Assembly: GCA_965279565.1 (NCBI GenBank) | Contig: OZ257249.1 | Coordinates: 1,922,001 to 1,986,000, forward strand | DNA from: Tagaea sp965279565 | GTDB lineage: Bacteria; Pseudomonadota; Alphaproteobacteria; CACIAM-22H2 | Reading direction: 5' to 3' | DNA length: 64,000 bases | Shown: piece by piece, positions 27,422 through 34,612 of the stretch | Layout: each line of letters begins with the position of its first letter | Position numbering within the stretch: the first letter of the stretch is position 1 | Program-made: the position numbers and the translations under genes | The notes under the pieces: generated by a model | What the model saw: only the letters and a program-made list of their open reading frames with translations | Databases searched by the model: none | What the model was told of the DNA's origin: nothing

Positions 27422-27778
27422 ATGCCGCTCAAGCACATCCGCCTCGAACTCGCGCGCACCAAGGACCATCCGCAGGGCGATCCGCGCTGCGGCTACGAAT
27501 TCGCCGCTCCGCTCGACGCCACGGGCCACCTCGACGCCGAAGGCTGGAAGGCCGACAAGGCGCTGTGCAGCGTGCGCCGCTTCTGGCACGGGGCCGACGA
27601 CGAGAAGGGCCTGCTCGTGCATGCCGGCAGCCGCTGGGTGTTTTCCTATGCGATCGGCGACGCCGACGACGAGCCGATCTTCAAGTTCGATCGACACGCG
27701 TTCGTGCCGGGCGAATACGTGACCATCACCGAGCACGACGGCCAGGCGCTGCCGTTCAAGGTCGTCTCGGTCCGCTAG
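27422..27778 (+). CDS. Small protein of unknown function
   Basis: A 118-aa soluble protein with alternating polar and hydrophobic residues that suggest a beta-rich fold (LVHAGSRWVFSYAIGDADDEPIFKF, HAFVPGEYVTITEHDGQALPFKVVSVR). Acidic stretches and a basic LELARTKDHPQGDPRCGYEF start are visible; no named family recognised. The ATG at 27422 lies 13 bases after the stop of the previous gene, so the three genes from 26259 form one unit. The start further up in the same frame (27305) runs through the previous gene and is rejected. Confidence 0.78.
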   Translation: MPLKHIRLELARTKDHPQGDPRCGYEFAAPLDATGHLDAEGWKADKALCSVRRFWHGADDEKGLLVHAGSRWVFSYAIGDADDEPIFKFDRHAFVPGEYVTITEHDGQALPFKVVSVR

Positions 27779-27813
27779 CCTCGCCGCCGGGCGGGGGCTA
27801 GACTGCGCCCGGC

Positions 27814-28551
27814 ATGAATACGCCACGAACCCTGGTCCTGACCGGCGCCTCGCGCGGCATCGGGCACGCGACCGTCAAGCGCTTCGCCGAACAGGGCTGG
27901 CGGCTGATCACCTGTTCGCGCGAGGACATCCCGAAGGACTGCCGCGTCGATCCGAACTGGGCGTTCCATTTCCCGTGCGACCTGTCGGTCCCGGCCGACC
28001 GCGCGCGGTTCGTCGACGAGGTCAACGCGCGGATCGGCGACGGGCCGCTGCATGCGCTCGTCAACAATGCCGGTGTCAGCCCGAAGACGCCCTACAAGGA
28101 GCGCCTCGGCATCCTCCACGGCGAGATCGAGGGCTGGCATCGCGTCTTCGAGCTGAATTTCTACGCGCCGCTCGAACTGGCGCGCGGCTTTGCCGGTGCC
28201 CTGGCGCGTGCCAAGGGCGCCATCGTCAACGTCACGTCGATCGCCGGGCATCGTGCGCATCCGTTCGCCGGTTCGGCCTATTCGACGTCAAAGGCAGCCC
28301 TTTCCGGCCTGACGCGCGAGATGGCGGTCGAATTCGCCCCGCTCGGCGTGCGGGTCAACGCGGTCGCGCCCGGCGAGATCGCGACCGAGATGATCTCGGC
28401 GGATTACGAGCCGCTCATCACGCGCATCCCGATGCACCGGATGGGCACGACGGCGGAGGTCGCCGCCGTCATCCACCGGCTGTGCGAGCCCGATTTCGGC
28501 TACGTCACCGGCAGCGAGATCTTCGTCACCGGTGGCCAGCAGCTTCTATAG
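27814..28551 (+). CDS. Short-chain dehydrogenase/reductase
   Basis: A 245-aa classical SDR. It has the NAD(P) motif TGASRGIGHAT at residues 9-19, the NNAG motif, the catalytic Ser in VTSIAG, and Tyr-x3-Lys in AYSTSKAALSG. A basic residue after the glycine motif (Arg) hints at NADPH but is not decisive. Substrate unknown; sugar or hydroxyacid dehydrogenases are possible and would fit the nearby carbohydrate genes, but nothing links them directly. It overlaps convergently the PadR-like gene by six bases. Confidence 0.9.
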   Translation: MNTPRTLVLTGASRGIGHATVKRFAEQGWRLITCSREDIPKDCRVDPNWAFHFPCDLSVPADRARFVDEVNARIGDGPLHALVNNAGVSPKTPYKERLGILHGEIEGWHRVFELNFYAPLELARGFAGALARAKGAIVNVTSIAGHRAHPFAGSAYSTSKAALSGLTREMAVEFAPLGVRVNAVAPGEIATEMISADYEPLITRIPMHRMGTTAEVAAVIHRLCEPDFGYVTGSEIFVTGGQQLL

Positions 28552-29100
28552 GGATTCGAGTTTCGCGCGATACCAGTCGCGCCAGCGCTCGGCTTCGGCG
28601 ATGTCCTGGGCGAGCCAGTCGCCCAGCATGCCCTCTGCGCCGCGCGCGGCAAGATCGGTAAGCCGTGCGAGTTCAGCTTCCGACATCTCGACGAGCTGTT
28701 CGAACTGGGCCGCGCGGTCTTCGGCGTCCAGCAGGTCGAGGAAGCGCAGCTTGAGCGCCACGACCATCTTCGACAGGTCCGTCATCGGCGCACGCACCGG
28801 GCTGCGCAGCAGGTCGAGCAGTGTCTCGCGGCCCTTGGCGGTCAGCGCCAGTTCGGTGTCGGCGGTCAGGCTCTGGCCGGGGCCGGCGCGCTTGCCGCGC
28901 GGCTCGATCATCCCTTCGTAGCGCAGCTGCTCGATCGACAGGCCGAGCACGTCGAGCGACGGCCCCATCAGGCGCGAGACGAAGCCGCGCACGGCGGCGG
29001 AAAGCGCGCCGAGGCTCTTCTCGCCGCGCGCGAGCTCGCCCAGTGCGGTGAGGCGCACGGCCTCGGTCGGAATCAGGGATTGGTCGCGAAAGCGCGGCAT
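28546..29100 (-). CDS. PadR-like regulator candidate
   Basis: A 184-aa protein. Residues 10-90 read as a winged helix of PadR/MarR type (LTALGELARGEKSLGALSAAVRGFVSRLMG, then a wing near LTADTELALTAKGRETLLDLLR). The C-terminal half (90-184) is a long helical region like the Vir_act_alpha_C dimerisation arm. DNA binding is likely but not proven. It starts one base after the creatininase stop, so the two genes are co-transcribed; control of the creatininase/RidA region is a plausible guess. Confidence 0.65.
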   Translation of the reverse strand: MPRFRDQSLIPTEAVRLTALGELARGEKSLGALSAAVRGFVSRLMGPSLDVLGLSIEQLRYEGMIEPRGKRAGPGQSLTADTELALTAKGRETLLDLLRSPVRAPMTDLSKMVVALKLRFLDLLDAEDRAAQFEQLVEMSEAELARLTDLAARGAEGMLGDWLAQDIAEAERWRDWYRAKLESL

Positions 29101-29101
29101 C

Positions 29102-29905
29102 TCAGACGTAGTCTTTGAGCCGGTCGAGCGGGAAGCGCGAAACTTCGGCAAGCAGGTCGGCAAGGCGCTGTGCGGCGAAATCGACGACCTTGCGCCCGCG
29201 CTCGGCGTCCGAATCGCTCGCATTGCCGACCGCACCCGACGGGTGCAGGTCCTGCGTCTGCCAGGCGAGCGCGCTCTTGCCGGTATAGGCGAGCAGCTTG
29301 AACTCCTTGGCGAGATCGAGCTGGCCGGGGTGGAAATCGGCGATCTTGTCGCGGCGGACCTGGTCGGGTGCGAGATGGAGCATCATCGACGTTTCCACGC
29401 CGCCGGCATGGATGCCGAATTTCTCTTCCTGCGCCGGCCACAGCCCCTCGGGCATCCCGTAGGCCCACCACGACGCTGCGACGGCCGCCATCTTCAGGCG
29501 CACGCGCAGGTCGCGCGTGACGATGTCCATGATCTGCGGCTGCCCGCCATGGCTGTTGAACAGCACGATCTTGCGGATGCCGGCGCGGTGGACGCATTCG
29601 CCGATCTCGGTCCACATGCGGATCAGCGTCTCGGCCGAGAAGGAGAGGGTCCCCGGAAAGGCGAGATGCTCGTTCGACTTGCCGACGTCGGACTGGGGCA
29701 GGATCAGGACGGGCAGGTCGTCGACCAGCATCTCGCTCGCGCGCGCCACGATGCCGCGGGCGAGCGTGGCGTCGACCGCGACGGGCAGATGCGGCCCGTG
29801 CTGTTCGACCGCCGCGACCGGCAGCAGCGCCACCGTGCGCGCGGGGTCGAGCCCGCGGAAATCCTCGGTGGTCATGTCGAGCCACCGGCGCCAGGTTTTG
29901 GCCAT
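29102..29905 (-). CDS. Creatininase family amidohydrolase
   Basis: A 267-aa metal-dependent amidohydrolase. The metal ligands of the family appear in order: Glu and His in VEQHGPHLP, Asp in VAVDATLARG, His in FNSHGGQ, and Glu in GGVETSMML. Family members include creatinine amidohydrolase, formamide-releasing FAPy deformylases and peptide-processing MftE, so creatinine as substrate is only a possibility. ATG 29905 is preferred over 29962 because MAKTWRRWLDM is the usual start; the upstream residues overlap the gap. The ridA-like gene is divergent, 80 bases away. Confidence 0.85.
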   Translation of the reverse strand: MAKTWRRWLDMTTEDFRGLDPARTVALLPVAAVEQHGPHLPVAVDATLARGIVARASEMLVDDLPVLILPQSDVGKSNEHLAFPGTLSFSAETLIRMWTEIGECVHRAGIRKIVLFNSHGGQPQIMDIVTRDLRVRLKMAAVAASWWAYGMPEGLWPAQEEKFGIHAGGVETSMMLHLAPDQVRRDKIADFHPGQLDLAKEFKLLAYTGKSALAWQTQDLHPSGAVGNASDSDAERGRKVVDFAAQRLADLLAEVSRFPLDRLKDYV

Positions 29906-29985
29906 CGTCTCGTCGCTCCCGTGCTGACCCGATCCGGTTATATAGTCGAGCGGACCGCCCATTGCCAGCAGCCGCCGAGAGCCCC

Positions 29986-30381
29986 ATGAAACGCCATCTA
30001 CCGCCCGAACTTGCCGCCCCGCTCGCGCGCTACGTCCACGCCGTCGAGATCGACACGCCCGGCCGCATGCTCTTCGCCTCCGGCCAGCTCGCCGTGGCGA
30101 AGGACGGCAGCGTGCCCGCCGGCATCGACGCGCAGTGCGACCTGATCTTCGCCAATCTCGACGCGATCCTTGCCGCCGGCGGCATGGATCGGAGCGACGT
30201 GGTGCGCGTCAACGCCTTCGTGATCGACCGGGAGGATCTCAAACCCTACATGGCGGCGCGTGACCGGTGGTTCGCGGGATTCGAGCCGCCGGCCTCGACG
30301 CTGATGCTGGTGTCGGGCTTCACGCGGCCCGAATTCAGGGTCGAGATCGAGATCGTCGCGGCGCGCGAGACGGCGCGTTAG
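29986..30381 (+). CDS. RidA (YjgF/YER057c/UK114) family protein
   Basis: A 131-aa protein of the imine/enamine deaminase family. It has the family's early Ser-Gly-Gln (FASGQLAV), the DAQCDLIFANLDAILAAGGM helix, and RVNAFVIDREDLKPYMAARDRWF. The typical catalytic Arg near position 105 is replaced by a TLMLVSGFTRPEFRVEIEIVA ending, so it may be a RidA paralogue rather than a true 2-aminoacrylate deaminase. ATG 29986 gives family length. It is divergent from the creatininase gene and ends four bases before the next gene's stop. Confidence 0.88.
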   Translation: MKRHLPPELAAPLARYVHAVEIDTPGRMLFASGQLAVAKDGSVPAGIDAQCDLIFANLDAILAAGGMDRSDVVRVNAFVIDREDLKPYMAARDRWFAGFEPPASTLMLVSGFTRPEFRVEIEIVAARETAR

Positions 30382-30384
30382 GCG

Positions 30385-31605
30385 TCAGAGGTTCTGGACG
30401 TTCGCCTGGCTCGACAGCGAAGCGTCCATGCGCTTGAGCATCTCTTCGATCTGCTCGAACTGCAGCCGGTTCTTGATCGCCGACTGCATGTAGCGCTCGT
30501 GGATGTTGACCGTGTGCAGCACGGCCATCGAGCAGTAGCCGAGCACCCAGTAGCGCCGGTAGACGCCGGCCAGGAAGTTGCGGAACGGCTTGGGATCGCC
30601 GCCGTTGAGGAACTTGCCGTGGCAGTCGGTGTATTCGCCGAAGATGCCGTTCACGTTGGCGATCAGGTTGCGCAGCTTGCGCACGACCGCCTGTCGGAAC
30701 ATGTCCTGCTGTTCCTTGAAGTGCTTGAATTCGCGGATGTCGAGCGGCAACGCGTCCGGGCCGTTGAGCCAGCGCAGCACCGTGGCGACCGACTGCAGGT
30801 TCTTGTTGAACGTGTGCTCGTAGAACGTCACACCCTTCCAGCCCTCGAAGATCTGCTGGGCCTGGTCGCCGGAAATGCCGAAGGCGGAGACGAAGAGCTT
30901 CGCTTCGGGCATCGTCGGGTCCCACAGGGCCTGCAGGAAGCGCTGCGAACGCTCGTTGACGTCGGCCGCACTCTTGAGGCCGAGTGCGCGCGCCACGATC
31001 GGGTTCACCTTCTCGGCGATCAGCGACTTGATGCCGGTTTCCTCTTCCTCGGAGATCGCGAAATAGGCCGGATGGATCTCGTTGAGGTACTTCTGCAGCG
31101 CGCTCTTGAGAAGGAACGGGTCGAGCGACGGGATCGAGTCGATCGTGCGCAGGATCTCGACGTCGCGCTCGAACGAGGCGTTGCCCTCCTCGAAATCGAC
31201 GCCGACATGGTGCTTGAGCAGCTTCACGAACTCGCGCTGGCGCAGATAAATCCCGTAGCCGCCGGCCGGAATCTCGTTGGCGTCGTGGGGCACGTAGATC
31301 GCGGTCTCGATGGGCCGGTCGGCCTTGGGCGCTTCGGCCGGAGGAGCGGCGGGGGCCGCAGCCGGCTTGGCGGGGGCACCGGGCTTGGCGGCCGGGGCCG
31401 GCGGCGGCGCGTCGGCGATCTGCTGCTCGAAATTCGGATACTTGAAGATGATCGTCTTGTTCAGGCTGGGCTGCCTGAACATCTGGCGATCCTTCGCCAG
31501 CGCCGACACCTTGATCAGGTTGAGCGCCACCGCAGAACCGCCATGGACGATCTGGTCCAGGATCGGCGAAAGGGATTTCTTCTTCTTCTGCTGCTGCTCG
31601 CTCAA
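30385..31605 (-). CDS. Unrecognised 406-aa protein
   Basis: The start is uncertain (TTG at 31605; TTG at 31623 also possible; no ATG near). The N-terminus is a Gln/Lys run (SEQQQKKKKS), then a motif-like stretch, then a Pro/Ala linker at about residues 70-100 (APPPAPAAKPGAPAKP...), then a 300-aa helical core rich in charged and aromatic residues (KLLKHHVGVDFEEGNASF, IKSLIAEKVNPIVARAL, YRRYWVLGYCSMAVLHTVNIHERYMQSAI). No membrane helix, signal or Walker motif. I do not recognise any family. Codon use is like that of neighbours, so it looks resident, not recently acquired. Confidence 0.75.
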   Translation of the reverse strand: MSEQQQKKKKSLSPILDQIVHGGSAVALNLIKVSALAKDRQMFRQPSLNKTIIFKYPNFEQQIADAPPPAPAAKPGAPAKPAAAPAAPPAEAPKADRPIETAIYVPHDANEIPAGGYGIYLRQREFVKLLKHHVGVDFEEGNASFERDVEILRTIDSIPSLDPFLLKSALQKYLNEIHPAYFAISEEEETGIKSLIAEKVNPIVARALGLKSAADVNERSQRFLQALWDPTMPEAKLFVSAFGISGDQAQQIFEGWKGVTFYEHTFNKNLQSVATVLRWLNGPDALPLDIREFKHFKEQQDMFRQAVVRKLRNLIANVNGIFGEYTDCHGKFLNGGDPKPFRNFLAGVYRRYWVLGYCSMAVLHTVNIHERYMQSAIKNRLQFEQIEEMLKRMDASLSSQANVQNL

Positions 31606-31643
31606 AGGAGTCGTCCGTCGCAAAGTCGCAAAATTGTAGGGCC

Positions 31644-31672
31644 AACCTATTGGACAGGGCCCAATTGTGCAA
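31644..31672 (-). promoter_or_regulatory. Possible promoter of the 406-aa protein
   Basis: On the minus strand TTGCAC and TAGGTT are 17 bases apart. Predicted start is about 30 bases before TTG 31605. TACAAT a little downstream (31633-31638 on the plus strand as ATTGTA) is an alternative -10 without a good -35. Confidence 0.35.
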
Positions 31673-31696
31673 CGGTGAGATTTGCGGTGGGAAACC

Positions 31697-31825
31697 TTAT
31701 CCCGAGCGCGTCGATTCGAGCGCGATCTGAGGTTCCCGAGTCGCATACTGGGCGATGCCAATTCCGGCGAGCATCAGCGCCACTGCGATCGTCCAAACCA
31801 GCAACAATTCCTTCATTTCATCCAT
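31697..31825 (-). CDS. 42-aa single-span membrane peptide (candidate)
   Basis: A complete small frame from ATG 31825 to TAA: 42 codons. It begins MDEMKELLLVWTIAVALMLA, carries one strongly hydrophobic helix of about 22 residues, and ends with a polar tail (ATREPQIALESTRSG). Composition is protein-like rather than shadow-like. The ribosome-binding site is weak. It stands between the 406-aa protein and the divergent epimerase in an otherwise empty gap. Function unknown; it could also be a chance ORF. Confidence 0.45.
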   Translation of the reverse strand: MDEMKELLLVWTIAVALMLAGIGIAQYATREPQIALESTRSG

Positions 31826-31954
31826 CGTCCATGTATCGGGCGGCAGAGCCGTCGCGTGCAGTGATGCCCGTCACACCGCCGGACGCTTCGCTTCGCGCCG
31901 AATCCGGCTATTGTCGGCGTCCCGCTTCCTCGAACCGCCGACAGGTCCGGATCC

Positions 31955-32905
31955 GTGTCGCACAGCCTTTCGACCGTCACGCCCCGCCTCCTGACGCTCC
32001 GGTCCGGTCCTTTCGCGCTCGATCTCGCGCCGGAGATCGGCGGGGCGATCGTCGGTTTCCGGACCGACTGGGCGGGTGGGGTCGACCTGATGCGCCGCAC
32101 GCCGGAAGCCGCACTCGCCGCGCGCGACGTGCGGCTTGCGGGAAGCTATGCGCTGGTCCCGTACTCCAACCGCATGCGCGAATGCACGCTGCAATTCGCC
32201 GGAAAGCGCCATCGGCTGGCGCCGAATTTCGGCAGCCATCCCCATTCGATCCACGGCAACGGCTGGCAGCGCGCGTGGGAGGTCGAGTCGGCCGACATGG
32301 CGGGCGCCACGCTCGTGCTCGACCACACGGCGAAGGACATCCTGTCGTCCGAATGGCCGTTTGCCTACCGCGCGCGCCAGCGCTTCGCGCTCGACGCATT
32401 TGGCCTTTCGATCGGACTCGAGATTTCCAACGCCGGCGACGCGCCGATGCCTGCGGGGTTCGGCCTGCATCCCTTCTTTCCACGCGCGGCCGGCACGCGG
32501 CTGACGACGTCGACCGGTTCGGTCTGGCGCAACGACGAGGCGATGATGCCGGTGGCGCTCGATCCTGTTCCGCCGGCGTGGAACTTCGCTGAAGGGCGGC
32601 TGGTCGCCCCGCTCGCGGTCGACAACTGTTTTGCGGGCTGGAACGGCAGTGCCCGCATCGACTGGCCGGAATGGGGCATCCGTCTCGACATGACGGCCGA
32701 TCCGGTCTTCGGCCATCTCGTCGTCTTCGTGCCGCCAGGCAGGAACCATTTCTGTGTCGAGCCGGTCAGCAACTGCAACGACGGCATGAACCTGATGGCG
32801 AAGGGCCGCGCCGACACGGGCGTGGCCGTGCTCGAGCCGGGCGGCGTGCTGTCGGGCAGCGTGATGTTCGCCTTCTCGCGCGCCGAGACCGGCGGGGCCG
32901 AATGA
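31955..32905 (+). CDS. Aldose 1-epimerase family protein
   Basis: A 316-aa galactose-mutarotase-fold enzyme, interconverting alpha and beta anomers of sugars. The family His in NFGSHPHSIHGNGWQRAWEV and the catalytic His/Glu region PAGFGLHPFFPR are present, as is the late Glu in HFCVEPVSNCNDG. It starts at GTG 31955. The stop overlaps the next gene (ATGA), so it is coupled to the lactonase-like amidohydrolase. Supplying the right anomer to a sugar dehydrogenase would fit the locus. Confidence 0.9.
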   Translation: MSHSLSTVTPRLLTLRSGPFALDLAPEIGGAIVGFRTDWAGGVDLMRRTPEAALAARDVRLAGSYALVPYSNRMRECTLQFAGKRHRLAPNFGSHPHSIHGNGWQRAWEVESADMAGATLVLDHTAKDILSSEWPFAYRARQRFALDAFGLSIGLEISNAGDAPMPAGFGLHPFFPRAAGTRLTTSTGSVWRNDEAMMPVALDPVPPAWNFAEGRLVAPLAVDNCFAGWNGSARIDWPEWGIRLDMTADPVFGHLVVFVPPGRNHFCVEPVSNCNDGMNLMAKGRADTGVAVLEPGGVLSGSVMFAFSRAETGGAE

Positions 32906-33672
32906 AGGGCTATTCCGGGCCGGTCTACGACGCGCATCTGCATATCGTCGATCCGCGCTTCCCGCTGGTCGCGAACGAAGGCTACGTGCCGCACACCTAT
33001 CTTCCGGCCGACTATCTGGCGGCGGCGCGGCCGCTGGGCATCGTCGGCGGGGCGATCGTGTCCGGCTCGTTCCAGGCGTTCGACCAGGACTATCTGCTCG
33101 CGGCGCTGGGCGAACTCGGGCCGACCTATGTCGGCGTCACGCAGATCCCGGCCAGCACGCTCGACCACGAGATCCTCGCGCTTGATGCGGCAGGCGTGCG
33201 CGCGGTGCGCTTCAACGTCTATCGCGGCGGCTCGGAGTCCTTCGCGGCGATCGCGAGCTTCGGGCGGCGCATCCACCGCCTGTGCGGCTGGCACGTGGAG
33301 CTCTACGCCGACATGGCAAAGCTGCGGCCCGAGGAAGTCGACACGCTCGCCACGCTGCCGCAGCTCGTCGTCGACCATCTGGGCATCAGCGAGGGCGGCC
33401 TCGCCCGCCTCGTCGATCTCGCCCGTGCCGGGGCGAAGGTGAAGGCGACCGGCTTCGGGCGCGTGCTGGTCGATCCGGAAGACGCGATGGAACGCATCGC
33501 GGCGGCCAATCCGGATTCGCTGATGTTCGGGTCCGACCTGCCGTCGACGCGCGCGCGCCGCCCGTTCGAGCCGGCCGACATGGACCTGATCGCCGGCGTG
33601 CTCGGCCCCGAGCTGTCGCGCAAGGCCTTTCACGACAATGCGATGAAGCTCTACCGGCCCCGCTCGCCCTGA
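32902..33672 (+). CDS. Amidohydrolase-fold lactonase-like enzyme
   Basis: A 256-aa TIM-barrel hydrolase of the COG3618/amidohydrolase 2 group. Metal-site marks are DAHLHIVDPRF at the start (His-x-His), the His in VVDHLGISEG and the Asp in MFGSDLPSTRARRPF. The group includes L-fuconolactonase, L-rhamnonolactonase and 2-pyrone-4,6-dicarboxylate lactonase. Next to an epimerase, a sugar lactonase is the most natural reading; substrate remains inferred. ATG 32902 overlaps the epimerase stop by four bases. It converges on the EamA gene with 22 bases of overlap. Confidence 0.88.
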   Translation: MKGYSGPVYDAHLHIVDPRFPLVANEGYVPHTYLPADYLAAARPLGIVGGAIVSGSFQAFDQDYLLAALGELGPTYVGVTQIPASTLDHEILALDAAGVRAVRFNVYRGGSESFAAIASFGRRIHRLCGWHVELYADMAKLRPEEVDTLATLPQLVVDHLGISEGGLARLVDLARAGAKVKATGFGRVLVDPEDAMERIAAANPDSLMFGSDLPSTRARRPFEPADMDLIAGVLGPELSRKAFHDNAMKLYRPRSP

Positions 33673-34559
33673 GCGGCGGCGGGCCATGCGGCCGCCGTCG
33701 TGCCGACGATCGTCAGGCCGATGCCGAAGATCACCGTCGCCCCCGGCAACTCGCCCAGCAGGATCGCACCACCCAGTGTCGACAGCACGGGTACAAGCGC
33801 GCCCGACAGGGCCGCGCGACCCGCACCCAGATGGCGGATCGCCAGCGTGAAGGTCCATGTGCCGCCGAGGCCGGCGAGCAGCCCTTGTGCCGCGAACTGC
33901 AGCAGGCCGGCGGCAAGCGGCACGTCGGGCAGTTCGGTGCCGACGAGCCAGATGCGGATCGGGATCGCCGCGAGCAGCGAGGAAAGCGAGATGAGTGCGA
34001 TCGAATGCCACGGGTCGAGCCCGCTGCGCCGATACGCGACCGTATAGACCGACCAGATCGCCGCGGCGGTCATGAACAGCAGGTCGCCGCGCCAGGTCGC
34101 CGCCCCGATATCGGCAAGCGAATCGCCGGTGATGGCGAAAACGCCCGCGACGATCGCCGCGAAGCCGGCGATGCGCCGGCGCGTCGGCCGTTCGCCGAGG
34201 AAGAATGCCGCCATCGCGGCGGTGAAGATCGGCATCGTGCCGGGCAGCAGGGCGCCCATATGCGCGACGGGCGCATAGCCAGCGCCGATCATCGCGACGA
34301 GACCGAAGGGCAGGCCCGCTCCCAGCACGATGGGGGCCGCCAGCCAGCCGGGTGCCTGCGTGGGCCACAGGCCGCGGCGCAACAGCAGCGGCATCAGCAG
34401 CAGGCCGGGCACGCCGTAGCGCAGCAGGGCAAGATCGATGGGCGCGAACACGGCCGTCACGCCGAAGCGCGTGGCGATCTGCCAGCCGGCGCCGATCGCG
34501 GTGGCGGCGAGGGCGGCGGCGATGCCGATCGCGTAGGATTGCGGCGGGTGCTGCGTCAT
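33651..34559 (-). CDS. EamA/DMT-superfamily transporter
   Basis: A 302-aa inner-membrane protein with about ten hydrophobic helices arranged as two EamA repeats (about 10-145 and 155-290). Gly-rich helix ends such as AGYAPVAHMGALLPGTMPIFTAAMAAFFLGERPTRRRIAGF are typical of RhaT/YdcZ-like metabolite exporters. Substrate unknown. It lies 53 bases after the GH31 stop on the same strand, so it could be the last gene of the sugar operon, or a separate unit. Confidence 0.9.
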   Translation of the reverse strand: MTQHPPQSYAIGIAAALAATAIGAGWQIATRFGVTAVFAPIDLALLRYGVPGLLLMPLLLRRGLWPTQAPGWLAAPIVLGAGLPFGLVAMIGAGYAPVAHMGALLPGTMPIFTAAMAAFFLGERPTRRRIAGFAAIVAGVFAITGDSLADIGAATWRGDLLFMTAAAIWSVYTVAYRRSGLDPWHSIALISLSSLLAAIPIRIWLVGTELPDVPLAAGLLQFAAQGLLAGLGGTWTFTLAIRHLGAGRAALSGALVPVLSTLGGAILLGELPGATVIFGIGLTIVGTTAAAWPAAAQGERGR

Positions 34560-34612
34560 GGCGCGGTCTTATCGGCGCATGGGCGCCGCCGCGCAAGCAA
34601 AACGTGCATGCG

